DNA from: an uncultured Bacteroidales bacterium
GTDB taxonomy: Bacteria > Bacteroidota > Bacteroidia > Bacteroidales > FEN-979
Assembly (NCBI GenBank): GCA_903903985.1
Contig: CAIVAT010000034.1
Span: forward strand, 140,044 to 204,043
Direction of reading: 5' to 3'
DNA: 64,000 nucleotides
Shown: positions 52,726 through 60,881 of the stretch, piece after piece
Layout of the letters: each line of letters begins with the position of its first letter
How positions within the stretch are numbered: the first letter of the stretch is position 1
Notes under the pieces: generated by a model
What the model was told of the DNA's origin: nothing
Seen by the model: only the letters and a program-made list of their open reading frames with translations
The model's database searches: none
Program-made: the position numbers and the translations under genes

Positions 52726-53697
52726 ATGGAAGATAATCATACACCGCATTCCCCTAATGAATCTGATAATCAAAAAGGGTCTTCCCGAAGGGACTTCCTG
52801 AAAAACATCGGGCTTGCCGGTGTTGGTGTTGCCACAGGTGCCGCGGCACTCTATTCCGGGCATATTTTTGAGGCTAAAAAGGAAGTTTCCGGAGACCAGA
52901 AGGTACTGCTCACGCAGGACGGCAAACTGGTCAGGGTGGACTCGCTTGAAATCAAGGCATTGGACAAGGATGACGAGGAAATCCGTGAAACGATGTGCCG
53001 CGGAGGGCTCCCGGGTCGCCGCTGGGTAATGGTGACCGACCTTTCGAAATGCCGCAATGCCCGCAAATGCATCAACGCCTGCCAGGGGGCACATCAGCTG
53101 CGCCCGGAACAATATCACATGAATACCCTGCAGATGCAGGACACACCCGGCACTGCGCCCTATAACATGCCAAAAAACTGTCAGCATTGCGACAATCCGC
53201 CATGCGTGGCTGTATGCCCGGTTGATGCAACCTATAAACGGCCGGATGGAATCGTACTCATTGAAAATGACCGGTGTATCGGCTGCCGCTTTTGCATGGC
53301 TGCCTGTCCTTATTCCGCCCGTATTTTCAACTGGATTGAGCCCAAGGATGCCGCCCTTCACCAGGACCAGGAATATAACGCGGAATTGAATGTCCCGCAA
53401 AAACTGGGAACGGTATCAAAATGTCTTTTCAGCGCCGACCGGCTGCGGGAAGGAAAATTGCCTTACTGTGTCGAAGCTTGTCCAAACGGTGTTTATTATT
53501 TCGGCGATGAAAACGAGGACGCCGTTACCAATGGAACCACCAAGGAAACCGTGAGATTAAGCAAACTGCTGCGTGACAACGGAGGCTACCAGCTGATGCC
53601 CGAACTGGGTACCAAGCCAAGGGTTTATTATCTTCCGCCCAAAAACCGCCTGTTCCCGTTTGAAGAAGCCACCGATGCAACACCTGAAAAAGTATGA
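52726..53697 (+). CDS. Tat-exported NrfC/DsrO-like Fe-S subunit with two altered cluster sites
   Basis: 323 residues. The N-terminus has a twin-arginine signal (SSRRDFLKNIGLAGVGVA), so it is exported folded. The ferredoxin domain has four cysteine motifs. Motifs II (C152, C155, C160, C164 in CQHCDNPPCVAVC) and III (C184-C194 in CIGCRFCMAAC) are complete. Motif I is CRNARKC-INAC, where the second Cys is Ala112. Motif IV is CLFSADRL...CVEAC, where the second Cys is Ser236. This family passes electrons from an NrfD partner. It precedes nrfD with a 4-base overlap and starts the cox operon, so it probably serves quinol oxidation to cytochrome c. Confidence 0.88.
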   Translation: MEDNHTPHSPNESDNQKGSSRRDFLKNIGLAGVGVATGAAALYSGHIFEAKKEVSGDQKVLLTQDGKLVRVDSLEIKALDKDDEEIRETMCRGGLPGRRWVMVTDLSKCRNARKCINACQGAHQLRPEQYHMNTLQMQDTPGTAPYNMPKNCQHCDNPPCVAVCPVDATYKRPDGIVLIENDRCIGCRFCMAACPYSARIFNWIEPKDAALHQDQEYNAELNVPQKLGTVSKCLFSADRLREGKLPYCVEACPNGVYYFGDENEDAVTNGTTKETVRLSKLLRDNGGYQLMPELGTKPRVYYLPPKNRLFPFEEATDATPEKV

Positions 53698-55025
53698 TGA
53701 CCATGGATGACAACAAACTGACCTTCGATAAAATCACCAGCGATCTCACCCATCATATCCGGATCAACAAAGGATTCCTGATATGGATGGGCTTTCTAAC
53801 CTTATCACTGCTGATTTGCCTGTACGCCTATTCCATCCAGCTGAAAACCGGGCTTGGTGTAGCCGGTATCCGTGATTACATCACATGGGGGATGTACCTG
53901 GCAAACTTTGTCTTCTTTGTGGCAGCCAGCCTCATCGGGATGCTCATCAGCGCCGTGCTTGGGCTGATCGGCATGAAATGGCTTACTCCGATTACACGCA
54001 TCGCCGAGACCATTGCGGTGGCTTTTGCCGCAGTTGCCGGGCTGGTCATCGTTTCCGACATGGGTCGTCCCGAGCGGCTGGCCTATGTCTTCATTTATGG
54101 GCGGCCCCAATCTCCCATCCTCTGGGACGTTACAGTCATCACTACCTATTTTGTGCTTAGCCTGTTGCTGCTTTTTCTCCCTATGATTGCCGACATGGCC
54201 ATCATTCACCGGAAAGTGGAAACACTGCCCTCCTGGCTACGGCCTGTTTACAAGGTTTTATCACTGAACTTCACCGATCAGCCTGCGCAAAACAAAATCA
54301 TCAGCCGGGCGATCCGCATTTTACTGATCCTGCTTATTCCGGCCGCTCTTTCTATTCATACCGTCACTTCCTGGTTGTTTGCAGTTACTTCGCGTGCAGG
54401 ATGGGACAGTACCGTCTTTGGCCCCTACTTCGTTTCCGGTGCTTTTGTTGCCGGTTCTGCCGCAGTGATCATCGCCATGTTTTTCTTCCGCAAGAATTAC
54501 AAACTTCAAGACTACCTCACGGATATGCACTTCGATAAAATGGGGAAAGTCCTTGCAACCGTTTCCCTGGTATATCTTTACTTCAATATCAACGAGTTCC
54601 TGGTACCGGGATATAAACTGAAACGCGCGGATGCCATTCACCTGCAGGAATTGTTCGCCGGCAAAGATGCCCTGCTTTTCTGGGCCGTCCAGGTCGGCGG
54701 ACTGATTTTGCCTATCCTGTTCATGTTGTTCCGGCGTTTCCGCAAACCATTGCCTATTTTGATTATCTCCATTGCTGTGCTGATCGCTGCTTGGTTTAAA
54801 CGATACCTCATTGTTATTCCCACCCAGGAACATCCGTTCCTTCCGATCCAGCATGTCCCCGGCAACTTCATCCATTATTCCCCGACGCTGATCGAGACAC
54901 TGATCTCGGTTGCCCCGTTCATCCTGGTTCTGATCATCATCACCCTGATCTCGAAATTTTTTCCCGTTATCCCGCTTCATGAAACCGCACAGGAAAAAGG
55001 CATCGGACATATTAAATTTGATTAA
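53694..55025 (+). CDS. NrfD/PsrC-type membrane quinol-interacting protein
   Basis: 443 residues with about ten membrane helices, comparable in length with ActC of alternative complex III and other large NrfD proteins. 'GIRDYITWGMYLANFVFFVA' and 'VIVSDMGRPERLAYVF' are family blocks around the quinol site, and 'FAVTSRAGWDSTVFGPYFVSGAF' follows in the next half. It should oxidise menaquinol at the outer side and hand electrons to the Fe-S subunit. The start overlaps the upstream gene by four bases. Whether it pumps protons cannot be told from sequence. Confidence 0.88.
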   Translation: MMTMDDNKLTFDKITSDLTHHIRINKGFLIWMGFLTLSLLICLYAYSIQLKTGLGVAGIRDYITWGMYLANFVFFVAASLIGMLISAVLGLIGMKWLTPITRIAETIAVAFAAVAGLVIVSDMGRPERLAYVFIYGRPQSPILWDVTVITTYFVLSLLLLFLPMIADMAIIHRKVETLPSWLRPVYKVLSLNFTDQPAQNKIISRAIRILLILLIPAALSIHTVTSWLFAVTSRAGWDSTVFGPYFVSGAFVAGSAAVIIAMFFFRKNYKLQDYLTDMHFDKMGKVLATVSLVYLYFNINEFLVPGYKLKRADAIHLQELFAGKDALLFWAVQVGGLILPILFMLFRRFRKPLPILIISIAVLIAAWFKRYLIVIPTQEHPFLPIQHVPGNFIHYSPTLIETLISVAPFILVLIIITLISKFFPVIPLHETAQEKGIGHIKFD

Positions 55026-55046
55026 CCCTGAAATAAGCAAGGAACT

Positions 55047-55946
55047 ATGCGTTTCAACACACTATTCATCCTCATTTTAATTTTTACGGCCGGAACCAGG
55101 ACTTCAGCACAAACCTGGGTGGTTCCTGATGAGCAGAAAGCGGTGGTGGCTCCTTTTAAATTCACCCCCGATATGCAGAAACAGGGAGAGCAGATCTACC
55201 TTAAAAACTGCCAGGCCTGCCATGGACTCATGGGCAAAGATAACTGGGCCAGGCTAACACCGCCTCCCGGGGATCTCTCCAGGGAAAAAGCGCAAATACA
55301 GCGTGATGGTGAAATTTTCTATCGCATCACGACAGGTAAAACACCCATGCCCGAATTTCGCAACATCCTTTCGGAAGAGGACCGGTGGTGGGTAGTGGCT
55401 TACCTGCGCACGTTTAATCCAAAGTACGTACAGCCCAACCCGGTAGCAAAGGCAGCATTCACAGGCCGCATTGTGACCCTTGCCATGCAGTACAACGATC
55501 AGATGAAGAAAATCGTGGTTACTGCGAGCGAACAGTTGAAGGATGGCCAGAAAGGCCCCGCTGCCGGCGTTGAAGTCGTGCTTTTTGTTAAACGGTATTT
55601 TGGGAAAATGCAGGTAGGTGATATCAGGACAACCAATGCAGCCGGCCTGGCCCTTTTTGAATTCCCCGCCGACCTCCCGGGCAACAAGGATGGAAATGTA
55701 GCATTAACCGCGATGGTCAATGACCCGAAAGGCATCATGAAAACCACGCCGGCCGATGCGGCTTTCGGTATCGGGGTGCCAACGGAAAAACCCGGTTTGA
55801 CAGAGACACGTGCCTGGTGGTCGCACAGGGGGCAGGCTCCGGTATGGATTCTGCTTACCTACACGCTGTCGGTTGTTATCGTTTGGGGTTTTATCCTGTA
55901 CATTGTGTATTCCATTTTGCAGATCAGGAAGTTAAGCAAGGGTTGA
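55047..55946 (+). CDS. Membrane-anchored mono-haem cytochrome c with an Ig-like middle domain
   Basis: 299 residues. Signal peptide, then a class I cytochrome c domain with CQACH (C55, C58, H59) and the distal Met101 in 'TTGKTPMPEF'. From ~140 to 255 is an Ig/carboxypeptidase-regulatory-like sandwich ('GVEVVLFVKRYFGKMQVGDI', 'TTNAAGLALFEFPADLPG'). A C-terminal membrane helix ('VWILLTYTLSVVIVWGFILY') anchors it. It is placed between the NrfD gene and the oxidase genes, so it is the likely electron carrier. The middle domain is unusual in such cytochromes. Confidence 0.85.
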   Translation: MRFNTLFILILIFTAGTRTSAQTWVVPDEQKAVVAPFKFTPDMQKQGEQIYLKNCQACHGLMGKDNWARLTPPPGDLSREKAQIQRDGEIFYRITTGKTPMPEFRNILSEEDRWWVVAYLRTFNPKYVQPNPVAKAAFTGRIVTLAMQYNDQMKKIVVTASEQLKDGQKGPAAGVEVVLFVKRYFGKMQVGDIRTTNAAGLALFEFPADLPGNKDGNVALTAMVNDPKGIMKTTPADAAFGIGVPTEKPGLTETRAWWSHRGQAPVWILLTYTLSVVIVWGFILYIVYSILQIRKLSKG

Positions 55947-56016
55947 ATTTAAAAATGCAATGAATGCAATGCTTTCAATCAAAAAAAAGATGAAGTAATT
56001 TTGATATGATCGTTCG

Positions 56017-56391
56017 ATGAAACATTTATCAACCACCGGCAGGATCCTTTTTGCGTTGCCTTTTGGCATCATGGGGCTGAACCATTTCTTCATGTACAAC
56101 TACTATGTGGGGATGGTAAGTTCGTTCATCCCGGGTGGCGGTTTTACGGTCATCATTACGGGTTTGGCGCTCATTGCGGCCTGCATTGCCATTATTTCGA
56201 AAAAATTCATTCAGGTAGCATGCCTGCTTCTGGCGTTGCTCCTGCTGATCTTCATCTGCACGATTCATATTCCGGGGCTCTTTGAACCGGGAACAGCAAA
56301 CATGGCCCTGATCGAACTCTTGAAAGATACTGCATTGCTGGGAGGATCGTTGATGATAGCCGGCATGTATAAAGAAGATAGCTCAGATTGA
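56017..56391 (+). CDS. DoxX-like small membrane protein
   Basis: 124 residues, four membrane helices. 'GRILFALPFGIMGLNHFF' and 'ELLKDTALLGGSLMIAGMY' fit the DoxX family. Bacteroidota members often sit near oxidase genes; their role is unclear (quinol handling has been suggested for DoxD/DoxX). It begins 70 bases after the cytochrome gene. Confidence 0.7.
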   Translation: MKHLSTTGRILFALPFGIMGLNHFFMYNYYVGMVSSFIPGGGFTVIITGLALIAACIAIISKKFIQVACLLLALLLLIFICTIHIPGLFEPGTANMALIELLKDTALLGGSLMIAGMYKEDSSD

Positions 56392-56426
56392 TTTGTGAAC
56401 TGAAAATGTCCTGAAGGGAAAATCAT

Positions 56427-57260
56427 ATGATCATGAAAAAGTACGCAGTTGCTTTAGGTATTTTCTTCTTTCTGTTTTTGGGTGCGCTCCCGTTTCCTGC
56501 CATTGCACAGGTGGAAGGTCTGGAGGATGAGGTTGGGATCGTAGAACATCTCGACACCATCATCCCGGCTCATCTGACCTTCAACAATGAACAGGGACAG
56601 CCGGTACTTTTAAAATCGCTGATCAACAAACCCACGATCCTTTCACTGGTTTATTATGATTGCCCCGGTATCTGCCCGCAGTTGCTTTCCGGCGTTTCGG
56701 ATGTCATTGAGAAAATGGGGCTGGAACTGGGCAAAGATTACGAGGTGATCACCGTCAGTTTCAATTATGATGACACACCGCAAGCCTCGGTGGAGAAAAA
56801 ACGGAATTTCCTGAGGGCCCACAGCAAGCCGAGGGCCGCTCACTGGATGTACCTGACGGGTGACAGCGCCAATATCTATGCACTTACGCATGCCATTGGC
56901 TATAATTTCACGCGCACCGGGAATGGGTTCATTCACCCCTCCTGCATCCTGGTGCTCAGCCCGGAGGGAAAAGTCACACGGTACCTCTATGGAACTTCCT
57001 ATCTTCCGTTTGATGTAAAAATGGCACTCATTGAAGCACAGAAAGGTCAGTCGAGGCCGACCATCAACAGGGTGCTGGAATATTGCTTCAGCTACGACCC
57101 CGAAGGAAGAAAATACACCTTGCAGGTGACCAAGATCACGGCGACCATTATTATATTCTTCGCAGCGTTGTTGTTCATCATCCTCATCATCCGGACGACC
57201 CGGAAAAAACCGAAATCACAAAACACATCATATGACAGAAGAAAAGACTCATCACCCTGA
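56427..57260 (+). CDS. SCO1/SenC-type copper chaperone for oxidase assembly
   Basis: 277 residues with signal peptide and a thioredoxin-like fold. The copper site is 'YYDCPGICPQ' (C79, C83) plus His170 in 'GFIHPSC'. SCO proteins load copper into the CuA site of subunit II. A C-terminal membrane helix ('ITATIIIFFAALLFIILII') is not universal and may keep it at the membrane. Overlaps subunit I by 29 bases, implying coupled translation. Confidence 0.9.
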   Translation: MIMKKYAVALGIFFFLFLGALPFPAIAQVEGLEDEVGIVEHLDTIIPAHLTFNNEQGQPVLLKSLINKPTILSLVYYDCPGICPQLLSGVSDVIEKMGLELGKDYEVITVSFNYDDTPQASVEKKRNFLRAHSKPRAAHWMYLTGDSANIYALTHAIGYNFTRTGNGFIHPSCILVLSPEGKVTRYLYGTSYLPFDVKMALIEAQKGQSRPTINRVLEYCFSYDPEGRKYTLQVTKITATIIIFFAALLFIILIIRTTRKKPKSQNTSYDRRKDSSP

Positions 57261-58842
57261 GCCAAGTTTCCTTGTTGATACCGGAAAGTATAAAGGCCTG
57301 ATGGCATGGCTTACAACAACTGACCATAAAAGGATCGGGTTGATGTACATGTATGCCATGATGGTATTTTTCACCGTCGGGGTAACGCTCGGCATGCTCA
57401 TGAGATTAGAACTGTTTTATCCCGGGCAGCAGTTCTACGGGCCGCAGGTCTATAATGGAATATTCACCATCCACGGCATCATCATGATTTTCACCGTAGT
57501 CATTCCCGGGCTGGCTGCGGTTTTTGGAAATTTCTCGATGCCCATCATGATCGGAGCAAAGGATGTCGCCTTTCCAAGGTTGAACCTGTTTTCATTTTAC
57601 CTGTACATACTTGGTGCAGCCATCGCCCTTGCCTCACAATTCATGGGCAACGGACCTCCGGATACCGGATGGACCTTTTATGCACCTTACAGCATCCATA
57701 CCCACACCAATGTTGTGGCAGCCGTTTTCGGGGCTTTTGTGCTCGGCTTTTCGTCCATCCTTACCGGGTTGAACTTCATCGTGACCATGCACCGCCTGCG
57801 TGCTCCCGGCATGACATTTTTCAAAATGCCCCTGTTCCCCTGGTCACTTTATGCAACAGCATGGATCCAGGTACTGGCCACCCCCATTGTTGGCATTACC
57901 TTGCTGATGATCATTGCAGAGCGCTGGCTGCGTATCGGGTTCTTTGATCCATCTCTCGGGGGCGACCCGATACTGTACCAGCATCTTTTCTGGATATACT
58001 CCCATCCTGCGGTATATATCATGATCCTGCCCGCAATGGGGGTCATCACCGAAATCATCCCCACCTTTACCCAAAAGAAGATTTTCGGATATAAAGCCAT
58101 CGCCATTTCCAGTCTTGCCATCGCACTGGTCGGATATTTCGTATGGGCACACCACATGTATACTTCGGGAATGAGCACCACGGCCCGCTGGGTTTTTTCC
58201 CTGCTCACTTTCCTGGTTGCCGTTCCCAGTGCCATCAAAGTATTCAACTGGGTGGCCACCATGTATAAAGGATCTATTTCGGTGAAACCTCCGTTTCTGT
58301 TTGCACTCGGTTTCATTTTCCTTTTTATGATCGGTGGCATGACAGGCTTGTCACTTGGGGCTTTGGCTACCAACATTCATGTTCATGACACGGCATACGT
58401 GGTCGCACATTTCCATTATATTGTTTTCGGAGGGGTGGGTTTTGCCTTTTTCGCGGCAGTCTATTACTGGTATCCAAAGATGTTCGGGCGCATGTACAAC
58501 TTCAAAATGGCCAACTGGTCATTTGTCTTCCTCTTTACCGGTTTCAACCTGCTTTATTTCCCTCAATTCATCATCGGGATCATGGGCATGCCCCGCCGGT
58601 ATTTTGATTACCTGCCTCAGTTTACCTTAGGACAACAGCTGTCCTTCTTCGGAGGCGTGCTGCTGGTCACCGGATTTATCATCATGCTGATCACCCTTTT
58701 CAGCAAAAAAGGTGCAAAAGCTCCGGATAACCCGTGGGGAGGAAGAACCTATGAATGGACCATCCCATCGCCACCCCCGCAGGAAAATTTTGATGTAATG
58801 CCGGAGATGGGATTAGATGAACAGCCTTATGACTATAAGTAG
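57232..58842 (+). CDS. Haem-copper oxidase subunit I, A2 type
   Basis: 536 residues, about 12 helices. Low-spin haem ligands His81 and His395; CuB site His258, His307, His308; high-spin haem ligand His393. The cross-linked Tyr262 in 'YSHPAVY' is present. The Tyr256-Ser257 pair replaces the A1-type Glu, so it is an A2-type enzyme as in Thermus caa3. Lys336 in 'VPSAIKVFNW' is the K-channel lysine. It reduces O2 to water and pumps protons. Genes for III, IV and II follow. Confidence 0.93.
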   Translation: MTEEKTHHPEPSFLVDTGKYKGLMAWLTTTDHKRIGLMYMYAMMVFFTVGVTLGMLMRLELFYPGQQFYGPQVYNGIFTIHGIIMIFTVVIPGLAAVFGNFSMPIMIGAKDVAFPRLNLFSFYLYILGAAIALASQFMGNGPPDTGWTFYAPYSIHTHTNVVAAVFGAFVLGFSSILTGLNFIVTMHRLRAPGMTFFKMPLFPWSLYATAWIQVLATPIVGITLLMIIAERWLRIGFFDPSLGGDPILYQHLFWIYSHPAVYIMILPAMGVITEIIPTFTQKKIFGYKAIAISSLAIALVGYFVWAHHMYTSGMSTTARWVFSLLTFLVAVPSAIKVFNWVATMYKGSISVKPPFLFALGFIFLFMIGGMTGLSLGALATNIHVHDTAYVVAHFHYIVFGGVGFAFFAAVYYWYPKMFGRMYNFKMANWSFVFLFTGFNLLYFPQFIIGIMGMPRRYFDYLPQFTLGQQLSFFGGVLLVTGFIIMLITLFSKKGAKAPDNPWGGRTYEWTIPSPPPQENFDVMPEMGLDEQPYDYK

Positions 58843-58863
58843 CCGACGGGGGGCCAAAGTAAA

Positions 58864-58898
58864 TAAATCGTAAATCGAAAATCATAAACCGTAAATCG
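58864..58898. repeat. Heptamer array before oxidase subunit III gene
   Basis: taaatcg-taaatcg-aaaatca-taaaccg-taaatcg, five 7-bp units ending 4 bases before the ATG at 58903. Confidence 0.8.
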
Positions 58899-58902
58899 AA
58901 AC

Positions 58903-59496
58903 ATGGAACATCGCGACGACATTGGTGCAAAATTGGGTATGTGGGTCTTCATCTTTACAGAAATGCTTCTGTTTGGGGGGCTGTTTTTAGTCTACGCGAT
59001 CATGCGCAGCAGTTATTCAACCGAATTCCACCAGGCGGCGCACCACTTGAATGCGTTTATCGGGACCATCAATACGGTGGTGCTCCTGTTAAGCAGCGCA
59101 ACGGTGGCAATGTCGATCACTGCAGTGCAAAAAGGCAACAACAGGCTGGCGGTCATCCTTTTGTTCATCACCCTGTTGTGTGCTGCAGTCTTTATGATCA
59201 ATAAATACTTTGAATGGGGACATAAAATTCACATCGGGCTTTATCCCGGATCCGATCTGATGCTCACCCTGAGCCACGGACAGGTGATGTTCTTCAGCCT
59301 CTATTTTTTCATGACCGGGCTGCACATGTTCCATCTTGTGGTTGGCGGCATCATACTGACCATCGTGATGATCAAAGTTCAGCGCGGGACGATCAATGCC
59401 GGGCGATATGTTCTGCTTGAAAATGGAGGCCTTTACTGGCATCTCGTTGACCTGATCTGGATATTTTTGTTTCCGTTGCTGTACCTGATTACTTAG
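58903..59496 (+). CDS. Cytochrome c oxidase subunit III
   Basis: 197 residues, five membrane helices. 'GMWVFIFTEMLLFGGLFLVY', 'LSHGQVMFFSLYFFMTGLHMFHLVVG' and 'GGLYWHLVDLIWIFLFPLLY' are subunit III landmarks (the E-x(n)-H-x2-H patches are conserved). It stabilises the oxidase core. The gene follows a heptamer array. Confidence 0.9.
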   Translation: MEHRDDIGAKLGMWVFIFTEMLLFGGLFLVYAIMRSSYSTEFHQAAHHLNAFIGTINTVVLLLSSATVAMSITAVQKGNNRLAVILLFITLLCAAVFMINKYFEWGHKIHIGLYPGSDLMLTLSHGQVMFFSLYFFMTGLHMFHLVVGGIILTIVMIKVQRGTINAGRYVLLENGGLYWHLVDLIWIFLFPLLYLIT

Positions 59497-59497
59497 G

Positions 59498-59529
59498 AAG
59501 TTGGTAAGTTGGTAAGTTGGCAAGTTGGT
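59498..59529. repeat. Octamer array after oxidase subunit III gene
   Basis: aagttggt (x2), aagttggc, aagttggt: four 8-bp units starting two bases after the stop codon of subunit III. Confidence 0.8.
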
Positions 59530-59555
59530 AGACGTGTAAAAAGGAACCAAAAACG

Positions 59556-59592
59556 CAAATCGTAAATTCAATCGTAAATCGTAAATATGTAA
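59556..59592. repeat. Heptamer array before oxidase subunit IV gene
   Basis: caaatcg-taaattc-aatcg-taaatcg-taaatat-gtaa, degenerate 7-bp units ending at the ATG (59593). Confidence 0.65.
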
Positions 59593-59880
59593 ATGATGCA
59601 AAACGAAACAGTCCACATAACCCCTTACCGCACGCACGCATGGGTTCTGATTACCCTGCTGACTTTTACATTCATAACGATCACTGTGACCTGGATCGAC
59701 CTTTCGGCACTCACCGTGTTTATCGCACTTATCATCGCATCGGTAAAAGCTTATATCGTGCTCACCTATTTCATGCACCTGAAATTCGAATCATCCCTTT
59801 TCCGGGTGTTTGTTTTCATGGTTCTGGCTATTTATGTCCTGGTTATTTTATTCACGCTGTCGGATTATTTATTCAGGTAG
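59593..59880 (+). CDS. Cytochrome c oxidase subunit IV family protein
   Basis: 95 residues with three membrane helices ('TWIDLSALTVFIALIIASVK', 'VLVILFTLSDYLF'). 'ASVKAYIVLTYFMHLKFESS' is the conserved block of the prokaryotic COX4 family. Located between subunits III and II, it is the small accessory subunit of the oxidase. Confidence 0.82.
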   Translation: MMQNETVHITPYRTHAWVLITLLTFTFITITVTWIDLSALTVFIALIIASVKAYIVLTYFMHLKFESSLFRVFVFMVLAIYVLVILFTLSDYLFR

Positions 59881-59928
59881 AAGGCGGACAATCGGGGCAG
59901 GTGAAAATTCGAGCAGAACAATCAATCG

Positions 59929-59956
59929 TAAATCGTAATTCGTAAATCGTAATTCA
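59929..59956. repeat. Heptamer array before oxidase subunit II gene
   Basis: taaatcg-taattcg-taaatcg-taattca, four units ending 5 bases before the ATG at 59962. Confidence 0.75.
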
Positions 59957-59961
59957 AAAAT

Positions 59962-60867
59962 ATGGGTGCTTCAAATTTTACTGAAGGTGTTGACCTGGCC
60001 TTTAAGGTCATTTTTGGGATCAGTCTGTTTTTCCTTGTCGGAATTACTACGGTTATGCTGTATTTCGTCTTCCGGTACAGCCGGAAAAGGCATCCGAAGG
60101 CCGTGCAGATAAAAGACAACAACATCCTTGAAATCACCTGGATTACCATCCCGCTGATCCTGGTCCTGCTCATGTTCTATTATGGTTATGTGGCTTTTCG
60201 CCCAATGCGGGATGTTCCCATGGATGCTATTCCCATTACCGTGATTGGTAAAATGTGGGTCTGGAGTTTTGAATATGAAGGAGGAAAGCTATCACCGGTG
60301 CTTGTGGTTCCAATTAACAAACCGGTAAAACTGAACCTCCATTCCGATGATGTCATTCACAGCCTGTACATTCCGGCATTCCGCATCAAGGAAGATGTTG
60401 TGCCCGGAAAAAAGAATTATATGTGGTTTGTAGCACAGCAATTGGGTGAATATGATGTTTTATGCACCGTTTATTGCGGCCTGAGACACTCTTACATGGA
60501 AACAAAAACAAAAGTGGTTTCCGAGGCTGAATATGCTGCATTCCTGAAAGCATTACCTGAAAAAACAAATGAACCGGAAGGACTTGCTATCCTGAAGAAG
60601 AACGCCTGTACCGGTTGTCACTCCATCGATGGATCCAAAATTGTCAGCGCCTCTTTTAAAGGATTATATGGCAGGGAAGAAAAGGTCGTAACGGGTGGCA
60701 AAGAACGGTCGGTCACCGTTGATGACGCCTACATCAAATCATCTGTGTATGATCCTGACAAAGATGTTGTTGCGGGTTATCAGAAAGGCATCATGAAACC
60801 CTACAAAGGTATTGTTACGGAAGATGAAATGATCAAGATCATCGACTATTTTAAAAGTATCAAGTAA
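59962..60867 (+). CDS. Cytochrome c oxidase subunit II with fused cytochrome c domain
   Basis: 301 residues. Two membrane helices, then the CuA domain with His133 and CTVYCGLRHSYM (C168, C172, H176, M179). A cytochrome c domain follows with CTGCH (C216, C219, H220). The fused haem c makes this a caa3-type oxidase, which can accept electrons directly from the membrane cytochrome c of the same operon. The subunit order I-III-IV-II is unusual compared with II-I-III-IV but common enough in Bacteroidota. Confidence 0.92.
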   Translation: MGASNFTEGVDLAFKVIFGISLFFLVGITTVMLYFVFRYSRKRHPKAVQIKDNNILEITWITIPLILVLLMFYYGYVAFRPMRDVPMDAIPITVIGKMWVWSFEYEGGKLSPVLVVPINKPVKLNLHSDDVIHSLYIPAFRIKEDVVPGKKNYMWFVAQQLGEYDVLCTVYCGLRHSYMETKTKVVSEAEYAAFLKALPEKTNEPEGLAILKKNACTGCHSIDGSKIVSASFKGLYGREEKVVTGGKERSVTVDDAYIKSSVYDPDKDVVAGYQKGIMKPYKGIVTEDEMIKIIDYFKSIK

Positions 60868-60881
60868 TTTCCCTTCGACCA

